DNA of 64,000 bases from Talinum fruticosum (taxonomy: Eukaryota > Streptophyta > Magnoliopsida > Caryophyllales > Talinaceae): assembly GCA_021018815.1 (NCBI GenBank), contig JAITYX010000040.1, positions 4,084,501 through 4,148,500 on the forward strand, written 5' to 3'. Shown one piece after another: positions 22,390 to 33,079 of this stretch (positions within the stretch are counted from its first letter, which is position 1; each line of letters starts with the position of its first letter). The notes under the pieces were generated by a model. That model was not told the origin of the DNA and ran no database searches. It was given only the letters and a program-made list of their open reading frames with translations. Made by a program: the position numbers and the translations under genes.

Positions 22390-25300
22390 ATGGCTCGGAA
22401 CAACGGAGAGTTCGAGGAAGGAAGATCTTCCAGCAGACCACCAAAGTTCAAAGGATCCCACTTCGTGCACTCGGAAGAAACTCATGGAATGTTTCCTCCT
22501 GGATCATGATGAAGATGTTTGGAACATCATAGAACAAGGAAACTACACTCCCATGAAGACTGTAGAAACAAGACTCGTGCCCAAGATCAAGGCGAGTTCA
22601 CGAGTGATGAAGCTGAAAATTTCAAAAAGAACTTCAAGCTATGAACATTCTTATGTGCGCCATCAGCTCGAAGAATACAACCAAGTTTCTACATGTGACA
22701 CGGCCAAAGAAGTGTGGGACACACTTGGTCAACACTTATGAAGGTACAAGCTAGGTCGGACAAGCGAAGATCAACCAATATCTTCAAAAATATGAGCTAT
22801 TTAAGATGGAGCCGGAAGAAAATATCACTCGGATGTTTATTCGATTTACAGAGATTACCAATAATCTCAAATCTCCGGGTAAAAGATCTCCCACGAAGAA
22901 ATGTGCAGAAAGATACTCGAAGCCTACCCAAGAAGAGATGTGGTACCAAGGTGACTGCCATAGAGGAGGCTCGGAACTTATCTCTACTAAAGCCGGACGA
23001 ACTCATTGGGAAACTTCTCACCCATGAGATTCACTCGGATGAGGAGGATGCAGAGGTCAGCACCAACAAGAACATTGCGGCTGAAAGCCTCGAAACCGGA
23101 GAAGAAAATCTGAGTTGCTCGACTCGGAAGAGGATCGCATGGCACTAATTGCTAGAGGCTTCAAGAGAACGATGAAGCACAAAAGATGGGGTAAGAAGCC
23201 AAAAGAAGAGTTCTATAAGAAAGACAAGAAGGATAGAAAAGGTAAATACTCTTCTCCTTAAAAGTTATCTTTGACTAAGAACTCTGGATGCTTTGAATAT
23301 GGCAGAAAGGAACACATAGTCAAAGACTGTCCAAAGAGAAAACAGGACAGAAAGAAGAAAAGGGCTACGATGGCCACATGGAGTTACGAGGACTCATCGG
23401 AAGATAACGAGGACTCGGATGACTCAAAGTGTCCGATGGCCCTCTCTAACTCGGATGCGAAGCGAGTCGGACTCGGATCAATCGGACAATGAGGAATCTA
23501 ATCCTCAAGAGGTAATTGAGTACTTTCTCAAATTCTCCAAAGTTGATTTGGCTAAGTATATTTTTACTTTGGAAGAAAAGTCTAATTCCGATTCCTCTCG
23601 TTTCAAAGAACTTGAGTCAATTTCTTCGAGAGCATCTCTTTGAAAAATGAATTGGAAAAGCTGAGACTAACACTCGAGAGAACTCAAGACTAATGCTCAA
23701 TCCAATGAGGCCGAGTCCGAGTTACTCGAAGAGAAAATGAGCGACTAAAGCAAAAGCTCAATGAGTCCGAAGATCTTGTTTTAAAATGTACTCAAGGTCG
23801 GAAAAACCTTGGCATGCTCTTAGGTTCTCAATGTGTCTCTTTCGAAAAGAAGGTCTTGGTTTCAACAAAGAGGAGGAATCTAATTCCTCCTCGGAGCTTT
23901 CAAAAGGATTCCGGAACTGTAAAGTTCGGGAAAGCCGAGAATGGTCCCATTTATAAAAATGAAAGGAGGACTAAGCCCGGATCGGTTTACAAGAAGAAAC
24001 TATCTCCTCCAGCTCTCAAAAGAAAAGTTTTTCAAAAGAAAGAGATACGGACTCGGTTCTCTACACGGAAGACTCGGAATCGGACTCAGCCCAAAGTCAT
24101 TCAAATCGGGTTCCGAAAAACCTTCTTCCTCATAAAAGGACCACGAGTAAAGAGTGTTACTTGGGTTTGTTAGAGGAAGTGAAAAGGGTTAGATTGTCTC
24201 TGTTTTGCAGGTTACTCGGAAGAGATCAAAAGGACACTGGTATCTTGACAGGTGGATGCTCATGTCACATGTCGGGAGAGTCGGGACTCTTTTCGAGTTA
24301 GAAGAGCATAAAGGAGGAAAAGTCACTTTTGGAGATGACAAGCAAAGGCAAGATAATTGGGATAGGCAAGATTGGAAAGGGAAGCAATCTGGTCAACCCA
24401 GTTTACCTTGTCAAAGGACTGAAGTACAATCTGCTTAGCATCTCTCAATTATGTGATAAAGGTCAAGAGGTAAGATTCACTCAAACCAAATGTTACATTT
24501 CGATGACACCACCAAGGAGATCAAACTCTCGGGTAAGAGATCGGGTAACACTTACATTATTCCTCTCTCGACTCTAGCTAGAACTTATCTTGTTTAAAAG
24601 CTTCTCTTCATGATGATTCATGGACATGGCATCATAGATTAGGCCATGTTAGCATGCATACTATTTAGAAATTAACATCTCATGGTTTAGTTAGAGGTTT
24701 GCCTAATCGTGCTTTCAAGAAAAATAGAGTTTGTGAAGCTTGCACAAGAGGGAAACAAGTCAGGTCATCATTCAAATCACTGAAGACAGTTTCCACATCC
24801 AAAGTGCTTGAGCTGCTGCATATGGATTTATGTGGTGAAATCCCGGTTAAAAGCCTCGGAGGTAAATCATATGTACTTGTTATTATTGATGATTATTCAC
24901 AATTTACCTAGGTGTGTTTTCTTAAGCACAAAAATGAAGCATTCAAGGAGTTTAGCAAGCTCTGCAAAAAATTGAAGTTAAGTCTCGGACTCGGATTTAG
25001 AGAATTCAAACCGACCATGGAAGGGAGTTCGACTACTCGGAATTCTCGAGTTTTGTGACAAGAATGGAATCTCTCACAACTTCTCAGCACCAAGAACTCC
25101 TCAACAAAATGAAGTAGTGGAGAGAAAGAACAGAATTCTTGAAGAAATAGCAAGGACAATGATGATTGAGAACAATCTACCTTACTATTTACGGGCTGAG
25201 GCGATCAACACGACCAACTACACTTTGAACAGATGCCTCATCGGACCCATACTGAAGAAAACACCTTATGAGCTCTACAAAGGGAAGAAACCCAATATTT

Positions 25301-26943
25301 CCTATTTCAAGCCTTTTGGATGCAAATGTTTTGTTCATAACAATGGTAAGGATCACGTGACCAAGTTTGATGCTCGGTCGAGATGAAGGTATTTTCCTAG
25401 GTTATTCATCTCATAGTAAAGCCGATCGCATCTTCAATAAGAGAACTAACAAAGTGGAAGAAAGCATCCACGTTGTGTTTGATGAGATTAAACAGGAAAA
25501 ACCTAGCGAGTCATCATTCTCGGATCCGAAGCTCAGCAGAGAAGACGATGATAAAGCCGAATCCATCCGGATTCAAACTCAACCAGCTCGGAATGAAGCA
25601 ACTCGGAATAATGTGACTCGAACGAGACAACTCAAGAGTCCGCCTGAATGACCAAGCTTCGAAGATCGGGCGGTTCAACCTACGGATCCGATGAATCGGA
25701 GAACAAGTAGAGCATTCAAGTATGCTTCTAGTCACCCACTAGAAAACATATTATCCGATATCAACAGTGGGGTAAGAACTCATTCCTCTCTTTAAAATCT
25801 ATGTGCATTCACTACATTCATTTCATTAATCGAACCCAAAAATGCACTAGAGGCCCTAAATGAACCTGAATGGGTAGAGGCCATGCAAGAGGAACTCAAT
25901 CAATTCGAAAGAAACCAAGTCCGGACTCGACCAAACGACCTTCGACCACCCAGTCATAGGAACCAAATGGGTTTTCAAGAACAAACTAGATGAAGGTGGG
26001 TTAGTCGTCGAAACAAGGCTAGACTTGTGGCTCATGGTTACAATCGGGAAGAAGGGATTGATTGTGGGGAAACCTTTACACTGTTACTAGAATTGAAGCC
26101 ATTAGAATCATGTTGGCATTTGCATCTAGCATGAATATTAAATTATATCAAATGGATGTTAAGTGTGCGTTTCTCAATGGTTTTATTGAAGAGGAAGTCT
26201 ATGTCGAGAAACCTCCTGGATTTGAAAACTCGGAATTTCCAGATTATGTTTTCAAACTTCAAAAAGCAATAGATCGAAACTCTATCGAGGTATGATTGGA
26301 TCTTTGCTATGTCTTACTTCCAGCAGGCTAGATATAATGTTCGGTGTATGTTTATGCGCAGGATTCCAAGCTAATCCAAAAGAATCACATCTCACTTCGG
26401 TGAAGAGAATATTCGAGATATCTTGCAAGGACTCGGAACTTAGGTCTATGGTACTCAAGAGACTCGGAACTAACTCGATCTGGATACTCGGATGCTGATT
26501 ATGCTCGATATAAATTTGATAGAAAGAGCACTTCAGGAGCGTGCCAATTTCTGGGTCAATCCTTAATATCCTGGCACTCAAAGAAGCAAAACTCGGTAGC
26601 TCTATGAACTGCCGAAGTTGAGTATATTGCGGCCGTAGCATGTCTGTGCTCAGATTTTATGGATAAAGCAACACTTGAGAGATCTTGGACTTTCTTTCAA
26701 ATCATTCTTTTGACAAGTGTGATAATCAAAGTGCAATCGGCATCACCGAAAATCCGGTTCAAGCAATCAAAAACAAAACACATTGAGGTCATGTATCATT
26801 TTTTGAGAGACCACTCTAAGAAAGGCGATATTCAACTTGAATTCATTCCTACTAATCTTCAATTAGCTAATATTTTTAGTAAGCCTCTTAGTAAAGATCG
26901 GTTTTGTTTTATTAGGAATGAGCTTGGAATGCTAAATGCATAA
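22390..26943 (+). pseudogene. Gag-pol of element E, broken and RT-deleted
   Basis: It starts at ATG 22390 (MARNNGEFEEGRSS), 59 bp after the LTR. Gag follows (MECFLLDHDEDVWNIIEQG, then MEPEENITRMFIRFTEITNN near 22806-22865). Its knuckle near 23288-23330 reads CFEYGRKEHIVKDC, with the second Cys replaced by Tyr. The protease DSG near 24245 is broken by an extra G. The pre-integrase region shows RLGHVSMHT and CEACTRGKQ. The integrase core has LHMDLCG, TDHGREFDY and QQNEVVERKNR, so the DDE residues are present. RT begins with YQMDVKCAFLNGF at 26145-26200 but then jumps near 26272 to RGMIGSLLCLTSSRLDIMF. Roughly 450 bp with the YVDD box is missing compared with element C. RNase H (KSTSGACQFLGQSLISWHS) and the end NELGMLNA are recognisable. 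It cannot be autonomous. Confidence 0.85.
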
Positions 26944-27544
26944 TTATGTGCTTTCTTTAAGAAAAGCTCATTACATGATTATGTGTTATGTGCGTTCAAA
27001 TCGTTAATAACCTTTTGTTCGAGTTGATTTAGTGATACTGAGCTGATAGTTATTATTTATTTCTAGCTTCGAGTTACTCGGAATTTTATCTCGAGTCGAG
27101 ACTTAGACATTTGAGAAAAATGGACATCAAATCTCCGAAATCATCTCTAGATAAGTGGAGAATTTCAGAATTTATTTTCAAAATCTTCTTCTCTCTCTCG
27201 CGCTGTGATCGAGACAACTAGTTGCTGCAAGACAAACCGCTAGAATTCTAATTGTTGAGAAGAGAATCGTCACACCGGTCCGAGGTGACTGTTGAAAGAG
27301 CTGAGTCGAACGGATATTAAAGGACGATTATTTTCCTATAAATAGCGCCTATTCTCCTTCATCTCGCTACTTTACATTTCACTTACTCTCTCTCTCTCTC
27401 TCAATCAAAACTTCGCGCACAAGCTTCGTGAAGATCATCTCAAGTAAGCTCGATTGCTCTCAACTCTTTCTTCTACTTTTTTTCTTTCACTCTCTTTAAT
27501 CTATTCTCTTCTACGTTTCACTCCTATCTCTTTTCTCATTCAAA
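26944..27544 (+). promoter_or_regulatory. Pol to env-like spacer with conserved promoter-like elements, element E
   Basis: This 600-bp noncoding spacer separates pol from the env-like ORF. It has CGGTCCGAGGTGAC near 27277-27290, TATAAATA at 27337-27344, then CTTCATCTCGCTACTTTACA and a CT microsatellite near 27386-27403. The same order is conserved in reverse in C (48975-49380), D (61452-61900) and, more diverged, B (10521-10850). TATA to ATG is about 208 bp here. An internal promoter for the env-like ORF is inferred, not shown. Confidence 0.5.
27337..27344 (+). promoter_or_regulatory. Internal TATA-like box before the env-like ORF, element E
   Basis: TATAAATA in the context CCTATAAATAGCGCC. 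Its counterparts are at 49224-49231 (C), 61693-61700 (D) and 10657-10664 (B). It is unlike the LTR TATA context (ATAAATAGAAGCC), so it is not an LTR fragment. Confidence 0.55.
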
Positions 27545-29164
27545 ATGCCTAAAAGAGGTTCTCACCCTGACTTTCTTGGCTCTTCCTCAAAGAAGCCTCG
27601 CACAAAAAGCCAAGAAGGCTCCTCCAACTCAAAACCTCTCGTCACCCAGACATCTTGTGCTGGATGATAAGTTCTTTCCAACCACAAAATTCTCATGGTT
27701 ACCCCACATCCAAACAACTAGGGTTTATAACTTTCTTTGCTTCAGCGAGTTCATATATCCTGAACTCGTATATGAGTTTTACACTCATCTCACAAGCTCT
27801 AAAGGTGTTCTAACCTCCGGGGTTCAAAATATAACTGTTCGTATAAACACTTCCCTTCTCTATCGCTTGTTCGAGGTCTCCTCTCTCTTCTTGAACAGTA
27901 ACCCAATTCCTTTCACCGAGGTCGTTAAACACTTCTTTGAAAAGTACGAAAAGAGTTTCCTCGGTTACACAAATTTATGTGACTCAGCTGAGGTCGAAGC
28001 ACGTCTTCCGTGTTTCTTGCTGATGAGAACTTTCTTCTCTCAACATTCTAGCAAAGATAACCCCAACTCCAAGCATTTAAAAGCTCTTTTTGACATTCTT
28101 GAGGGCTACGAAGTAGACCTCTTTCCCTCCATCATCGAGTAAATAGCAGTTTGTGCCAGCTCAACTCCAAAATAAGAAGAACACCCCTCTTCCTTTTGGT
28201 GCTCTTCTCACACTTGTCTTCAAACAATTTAAAGTTCCTCTTCCCTCGGACCCAAACGCTATTTACGAAGTCTGCCGTTGTTGTCGGCAAAAGGAACTCC
28301 GAGGGTACGGGTATCGGGAGACTCAACCTAGTATCCGGGTATACGGCTCGAGTTGAGGCCACCTTCTCCGCCTCGAGTCGGAAAGAAGCCCCCTTTCTCT
28401 CCTTGCCCTACCTGGTGGTGCTTCCACCTCAGGTGCTTCTAAGTCTCTCTCCTCCATTTTGTCCTCCGCTTTCTGGACAAAATCAACTCTGTGTCCTTGG
28501 AATTCAAGGACATGCTCCGGTCATTCAAGATTGTCTATTAGTCTATGACCATCAACCAAAAAATAGCCCAATCTCAAATCCGAGAGCAGCAAGAACTACT
28601 TCTTGAGATGAAGGCTCTGGTGAAGGAGCGGAAGGAGCTCATCGAGCTCCTCCAGGAGAAGAAGGTCCAAGGCGGCTCGGGACCATGGCGACTCAAACAC
28701 ATGTGAAGAGTCCTCGAGCCCGGCCAAGACCTCCTCGAGATAGCGGGGAGGACGGAGAAGAAGACCAAGAAGAAGCGAAGCCGAGGAGCCTGTGGTCGAG
28801 GCGGCTCTTTTCGGGCAAGGGGAGGAACAAAAAGACGATGCATGAGGGACAGGCTGAGGGTCTAAATGCTCTTGAAGCTCAATCCGAAATGATCGGCTCG
28901 GACGGCGGTTTGAGTGGGTCGGAAGACCTAGGCTGCGCAAGGACAAGCTGCGGCGGGTCGGACTAAGCGGACCCCTCCAGCTACAGAGCTCCAAGTGGAG
29001 GAACCTCTGGATCTTCTCATTCTGGGTTAGCCACTTAGAGCTGAGCCCTTGACGGTGATTCTGTCCTCCCTCCGCCGCGCTCAAGCACATCGTCAAGATC
29101 CTACCAGCACCGGCGTACCACTCGTCCTTCCTCTTCTACTCGGACAACTCCTTCTCCCTCTTAG
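27545..29164 (+). pseudogene. Env-like ORF of element E, broken
   Basis: The start MPKRGSHPDFLGSSSKKPRT is basic and NLS-like, not a signal peptide. The main frame at 27576-28142 carries DDKFFPTTKFSWLP, FIYPELVYEFYTHLTSSKG and FDILEGYEVDLFPSIIE. This central part resembles the putative plant transposon protein domain often found in env-like ORFs of plant retroelements. After a stop at 28140 the text continues in other frames (KKNTPLPFGALLTLVFKQFK near 28170-28230). A coiled-coil-like stretch follows (MKALVKERKELIELLQEKK near 28610-28665), then an acidic segment (DGEEDQEEAK near 28750) and a serine-rich end (TRPSSSTRTTPSPS) at a TAG, 29162-29164. In cell terms a nuclear or cytoplasmic role fits better than an envelope. 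The function is unknown. Confidence 0.65.
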
Positions 29165-29625
29165 ACAGCATGCACTTTGTGTCACAATTCCAAAGTCTGT
29201 CAGATTCTTTCTCTTCCTGGAACCTTTTTCATTTCTTCATCTTTTACTTATCTCTTTTGTCCGGACATCAAATATGTATTACTTATTGTATTCTTCCCTT
29301 TTTTTTTTTTGTTGTTTTTGCTGAAAGGCAAGGGGAGAATATAGATAGAAAAATTTGTTGTCTTGTTTAGGGGAGTTTCTCACACTCTCTCTCTCTGTAT
29401 ATATTTTTCTTTAACTTCAATGAATTAATGCATTTCTTTCAATTCTTTGAGTTTAATGTTTAATGCAAGCATTTCGAGTTTCAATCAAATATGCTCTCTT
29501 GCTTAGCATCTTCATCAACATAAATGCATTTCATTGACTATTCTTTATACTCGATACTTCAAGTATACAAAAACAAATCTATATCACTAACAAAGTTTCT
29601 TTCTAAGTATGGAATGACTTTCATC
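29165..29625 (+). other. 3' noncoding region of element E with a PPT-like motif
   Basis: AGGCAAGGGGAGAATATAG at about 29327-29345 resembles a polypurine tract but lies about 300 bp before the LTR. It is conserved in C (near 47217-47238), D (near 59828-59850) and B (near 8862-8876). Extra PPT-like motifs upstream of the 3' LTR are known for Sireviruses. No coding is seen. Confidence 0.6.
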
Positions 29626-29638
29626 AAAAAGGGAAGAT
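29626..29638 (+). other. Polypurine tract of element E
   Basis: AAAAAGGGAAGAT is immediately followed by the LTR start TGAAGACTCGG. The corresponding sites in C and D read AAAAAGGGGAGAT. Confidence 0.75.
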
Positions 29639-31231
29639 TGAAGACTCGGACTTTACTCCCCACATTTCGAGTACTACCAAGGGACTTAGGTATACAACTC
29701 CCTTACTTATAGACTTTTAATTCCAAGTCATTCTCCGTACCTTAGAAACTTTTCTGAGTGATATAGTATTTCCTCTAAGTGATATAGCAATTATTTCATG
29801 TATTTATGCGTGACTATGTCCGACTCGGAAAGCATATCTATACTCACTTGTGTACACTCGGTTCGAGTCTCTCATCACTTAGAATTATCGTATGTTCAAA
29901 TGACTAGTATTTGCATAACCGCACTCAGTGTCGACTTTATGTTACAGGTCTTATTCGTTAGAGTCGGCACTTCTAGTCTTAACCATGTTTAGTCTAGATC
30001 AAGTCCGTTTCACTTTGATATTCTTTATTTAACTTGATTCTCGCTTAGACTAACTCGGATGGAATTTCGAGTTTCATAGATGTTAGACTCGGAAAATTCC
30101 ATTCCTTTTCCGACTCGGATAATTAGTCACTTAATTATCCGTGTCTAATCTTGGACCAAAGTATTTTATACTTTAAGAACTAATTTGATTTACTTTTGTA
30201 GGTTATTCAAACGAGGCTACACTTTTGAAATACAAACGTAACCGGCTTCAAAACGTCAAATCACCAGCGAGACAAGGCTTTTTCCACCTCCGACCTAGCC
30301 CTAGAAGGCTGTGTCGAGGCTGTCTGTTTCCAAAATTGGAAATCTGCAAGACCAAGCTAAATGGTAGTTTCCACCTTATCTTTCAAGACACCACCAGTGG
30401 TTTTGGGACTTCCAAAGGAGACAAGAACCGTTGTTCAACGTTCATATCTCATCGCATATTTTCGAGTGACTCGAAAACCCTTAACAACGATCACAAAGGA
30501 CTCCCGGTCAGAAGATGGACTCAATGGCTAAGCTGCTTGGTCATCTATAAAAAGAAGCCAACTCTCAAGACTTGAAGATTACCGAATCTATTGTTAATAT
30601 ATATACTTGATATTAAGTTATTGTATTCATTCTCAATCTTCTACTTACAACTCCCACTCTGTAATTCATTATATTCTGAGTTGTAAGGTCTTGTACTTAG
30701 TTACAAACACTCTCTTTCTTACTCTCTAAGTAAGGTCCCTTAACCGAGCTATAAGGGTTAACTCGGCTCGGTTGTCCCTCGCTGTAAGGGTTATCTCGGC
30801 TAGGAAGTACTAGATCAAATAAGGGAATTTCTAAGTCTAAGAAAAACTTGTAAAGAGTTGTAAGGGTTATCTCGGCTAGCAATTCGGGGTCGGTCGGTCT
30901 ATTGGATTTTGTGCACTCAAAATAGTGGATTTGACTTGGTGCTTGGACTAGCACGGTTCGTGGTTTTCTGCCCTAGGAGGGTTTCCACATACTTTACGTG
31001 TCTTCACTTTCTTAGTACATTCTAGACTCGGACAGGACTCAAAGTTTCGGTTTTATCCGCTTCTTTACTCCTCACTGCAATTACGAGTTCATACTTTTCT
31101 TACCCCATTATAGACTCGGAATCTATTTCTGTTTGTCCCTTGCTCAAAAGAGTTTGATTTTCGGAAAAATCTTCCATCACCCTATTCACCCCCTCTTGGG
31201 TGACTTAGTCACGTCCCTGAGCAAACCTTCA
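29639..31231 (+). repeat. 3' LTR of element E
   Basis: It runs 1593 bp from TGAAGACTCGGAC to GAGCAAACCTTCA, with 5-bp terminal inverted repeats TGAAG/CTTCA. Its TATA box is degraded to TATAAAAA at 30546-30553. It is colinear with the 5' LTR. Several differences are CGG against CGAG and CCG against CTCG. Confidence 0.85.
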
Positions 31232-31465
31232 CCTTCGATTGGAAGCACCATCAAGGTACATTGTCGAAATGTCCACCTCTTCTTGTAAAATATCTTCATC
31301 CGGGAAATCAAGGTGTCCGAGTTGCGATTCGGGTACGGGTAGATCTACCAAGAATTCCGATGCTACTCTTCCTTTGAATGCTTTTCGAGGAAGAAACTTG
31401 AGTTCGAATTTCGATAGCATGACAGTCCATCGCGCTATCTTACTGCTAATAATCGATTGCTTAAG
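31232..31465 (-). pseudogene. Gypsy G1 pol: RT to RNase H junction
   Basis: The minus-strand frame reads KQSIISSKIARWTVMLSKFE, LPRKAFKGRVASEFLVDLP and then MYLDGASNRR, the start of RNase H with its first catalytic Asp. It continues directly at 20741 (FGVGILL) after removing element E, and at 37897 (NPIKYV, then LK) after removing the CACTA element. This small exon-like island therefore fixes both insertion points. Confidence 0.85.
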
Positions 31466-31944
31466 CATTACTAAAAATCATCAAATTTTCCACTGAAAAA
31501 TCATAGTAGACTGTTTTTCCACTACTTCAATTTTTCATCGATTTCCCACCATTATATTTTCAATGAAAAATATCGCACTAGATTCCCTCCGATTTTCCAC
31601 TACCAAATATTTTCACAATTTTAAAATTTATTTAAAATTTATTTCCTACTAATTTCCCACTAACATTTATTTATTTGAATTTCCCCTTTTTTTTATTTTC
31701 ATAGCAACTATTTCTCCCGAAATATTTCACTAGTAAATTAAATTTTTCAATTCCCACCAAATAAAAATTTTGGTGAAAGTGTATCTTAAAAAAACATGTA
31801 GCGACAAGTGAGAATCGAATACAAGGCGTGTATACTTGCCAAGTGGCAAATAATTAACCCAAATGTGTACTCTCTCTCCTCTCACACCCTCTCTCATGCC
31901 TCTCCGTCCTGCACACCCCTGGACCTGAACCCTAGCTCACGCCC
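31466..31944. other. Left subterminal region of the CACTA element
   Basis: AT-rich sequence with repeated TTTTCCACT or TTTCCCACTA motifs near 31488, 31514, 31545, 31593 and 31654. These are typical transposase-binding repeats of CACTA elements. It ends in a CT-rich leader near 31870-31905. No gene. Confidence 0.6.
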
Positions 31945-32515
31945 GCCGGGATCCAAGCCTCTAACCTCTCCGCAACCCCGCCCCCATCTCCGGGAACTCA
32001 TTGCCGCCGTCACTCCGGTGGCCGACAATCGACGGCTCTCGGGTCTCTCCGAGGAAGACTCGAAGACTTACGCTCGCTGCTTTTAGAAGTGTTTCTATTC
32101 TGGGTTTTGGGTTCCATCGTCTCCGCAACCCCACCATCGTCTCCGGGAGCTCATCGCCGCCGTCACTGCGGTGGCCAACGATCGACGACTCTCGGGGTGT
32201 CTCCAAGGAAGACTCGAACACTTACGCTCGCTACTTTTAGAAGTTCGGGTGTTTCAATTCAAGGTTTTGGGTTCCACCGTCCCCGCAACGCCGCCACCGT
32301 CTCCAGAAATTCATCGCCGCTGTTACACTAGTGGCGAAAGATCAACGGCTCTTTGGATCTCTCCAAGGAAGACTCGGACACATACGCCGACCGCGTTTAC
32401 AAGTGTTTCGATTCCGGGTTTTGGGTTCCACCGTCTCCACAACCCCGCCACGATCTCCAGGAACTCATCGCCGTCGTCACTCCGGTGGCCTTTTTTGACA
32501 GACTCTCTAGATGTC
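31945..32515 (+). repeat. GC-rich tandem repeat in the CACTA element, about 3.7 copies of 153-160 bp
   Basis: Units anchored on CTCCGCAACCCC begin near 31971, 32124, 32284 and 32438. Each carries CTCATCGCCGCCGTCACT-like text, GGTGGCC, a GATCGACG..CTCTC segment, AGGAAGACTCG, CTTACGCTCGCT and GGGTTTTGGGTTCCA. Unit lengths are not multiples of three, so the reading frame changes between units. This is therefore better read as a leader or exon-derived minisatellite than a protein repeat. It is far richer in GC than its surroundings. The last unit runs into CTTCGGTAAGTTTT, a possible splice donor. Confidence 0.7.
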
Positions 32516-33079
32516 TTCGAGGTTTTGAAGCTTTTGCTTCGGTAAGTTTTGGTATTTCAACTCTTTTTCAATAGAAACACACATAATTGTATCTTTTCTA
32601 TACGTTTGCGGTTGTTTCTATTTCTCTTTCTATTTCTATGTGTTTTTACACAACTTCGAACAAACCAAACTAGTTTAGAGTTAGCAGTTTTTCGCTTCAA
32701 TGGTCCTCTAGGAAACAGACTTCATGAGAAAAATTATGATATCTTGTTACCTAAAAAGAAAGGAAAAGCGAGAAGGTGGAATTTATTATTTTCATTGATT
32801 GCCAGCTCAACTTTTTGGCAATCATTGTGATTATCTGTAATCATAGACTTTTAGTTCATTTTTATGGAAAGATATATTTTAGTTGTTCAAAATATAAGCG
32901 TATTGGATTTGACCTTTGCTACCTGTTGTCTTAAACGAAATGAAAGAAAAAAAGAAAATACAAGGGAAGAATTGGATCCTTACCATTGCAATTGTTGTTG
33001 TCAAATGAACCAACATCATTTGATGAATATCTCGTCTTATGTCGGGTCATTGTCGAGTAACTTTATTTATAATTTGTGT
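32516..33079 (+). other. Intron-like segment in the CACTA element
   Basis: It extends from a donor-like GTAAGT near 32541 to an acceptor-like TCCAACAG near 33088. It is T-rich with no long frame. Near 32965-33000 one frame reads KIQGKNWILTIAIVVV, a hydrophobic segment after a basic stretch. Confidence 0.35.

Larger units (their letters stand above)
20747..31231 (+). mobile_element. Sirevirus element E (Ty1/copia), plus strand, complete in outline
   Basis: The order is 5' LTR (20747-22331), primer site (22334-22345), gag-pol (22390-26943), spacer with a TATA-like box (27337-27344), env-like ORF (27545-29164), PPT-like motif (29324-29345), PPT (29626-29638) and 3' LTR (29639-31231). The total length of about 10.5 kb fits Sireviruses. 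It sits in the RNase H of gypsy G1 with a CCTTC duplication. It is defective: RT lacks its catalytic box and the frames carry stops. Confidence 0.9.

Noticed and set aside
24001..24135. Overlapping Arg/Lys-rich frames near the gag-protease junction of element E
   Set aside because: Frame-shifted readings of the gag C-terminal basic region, not separate genes.
28596..29096. 166-codon minus-strand open frame
   Set aside because: Antisense to the GC-rich end of the env-like ORF of element E.
29354..31231. Longer LTR starting at TGTTGTCTTGTTTAGG
   Set aside because: The first PPT-like motif suggested this start, but the flanking duplication of element E (CCTTC) and the TGAAG/CTTCA ends place the LTR start at 29639.
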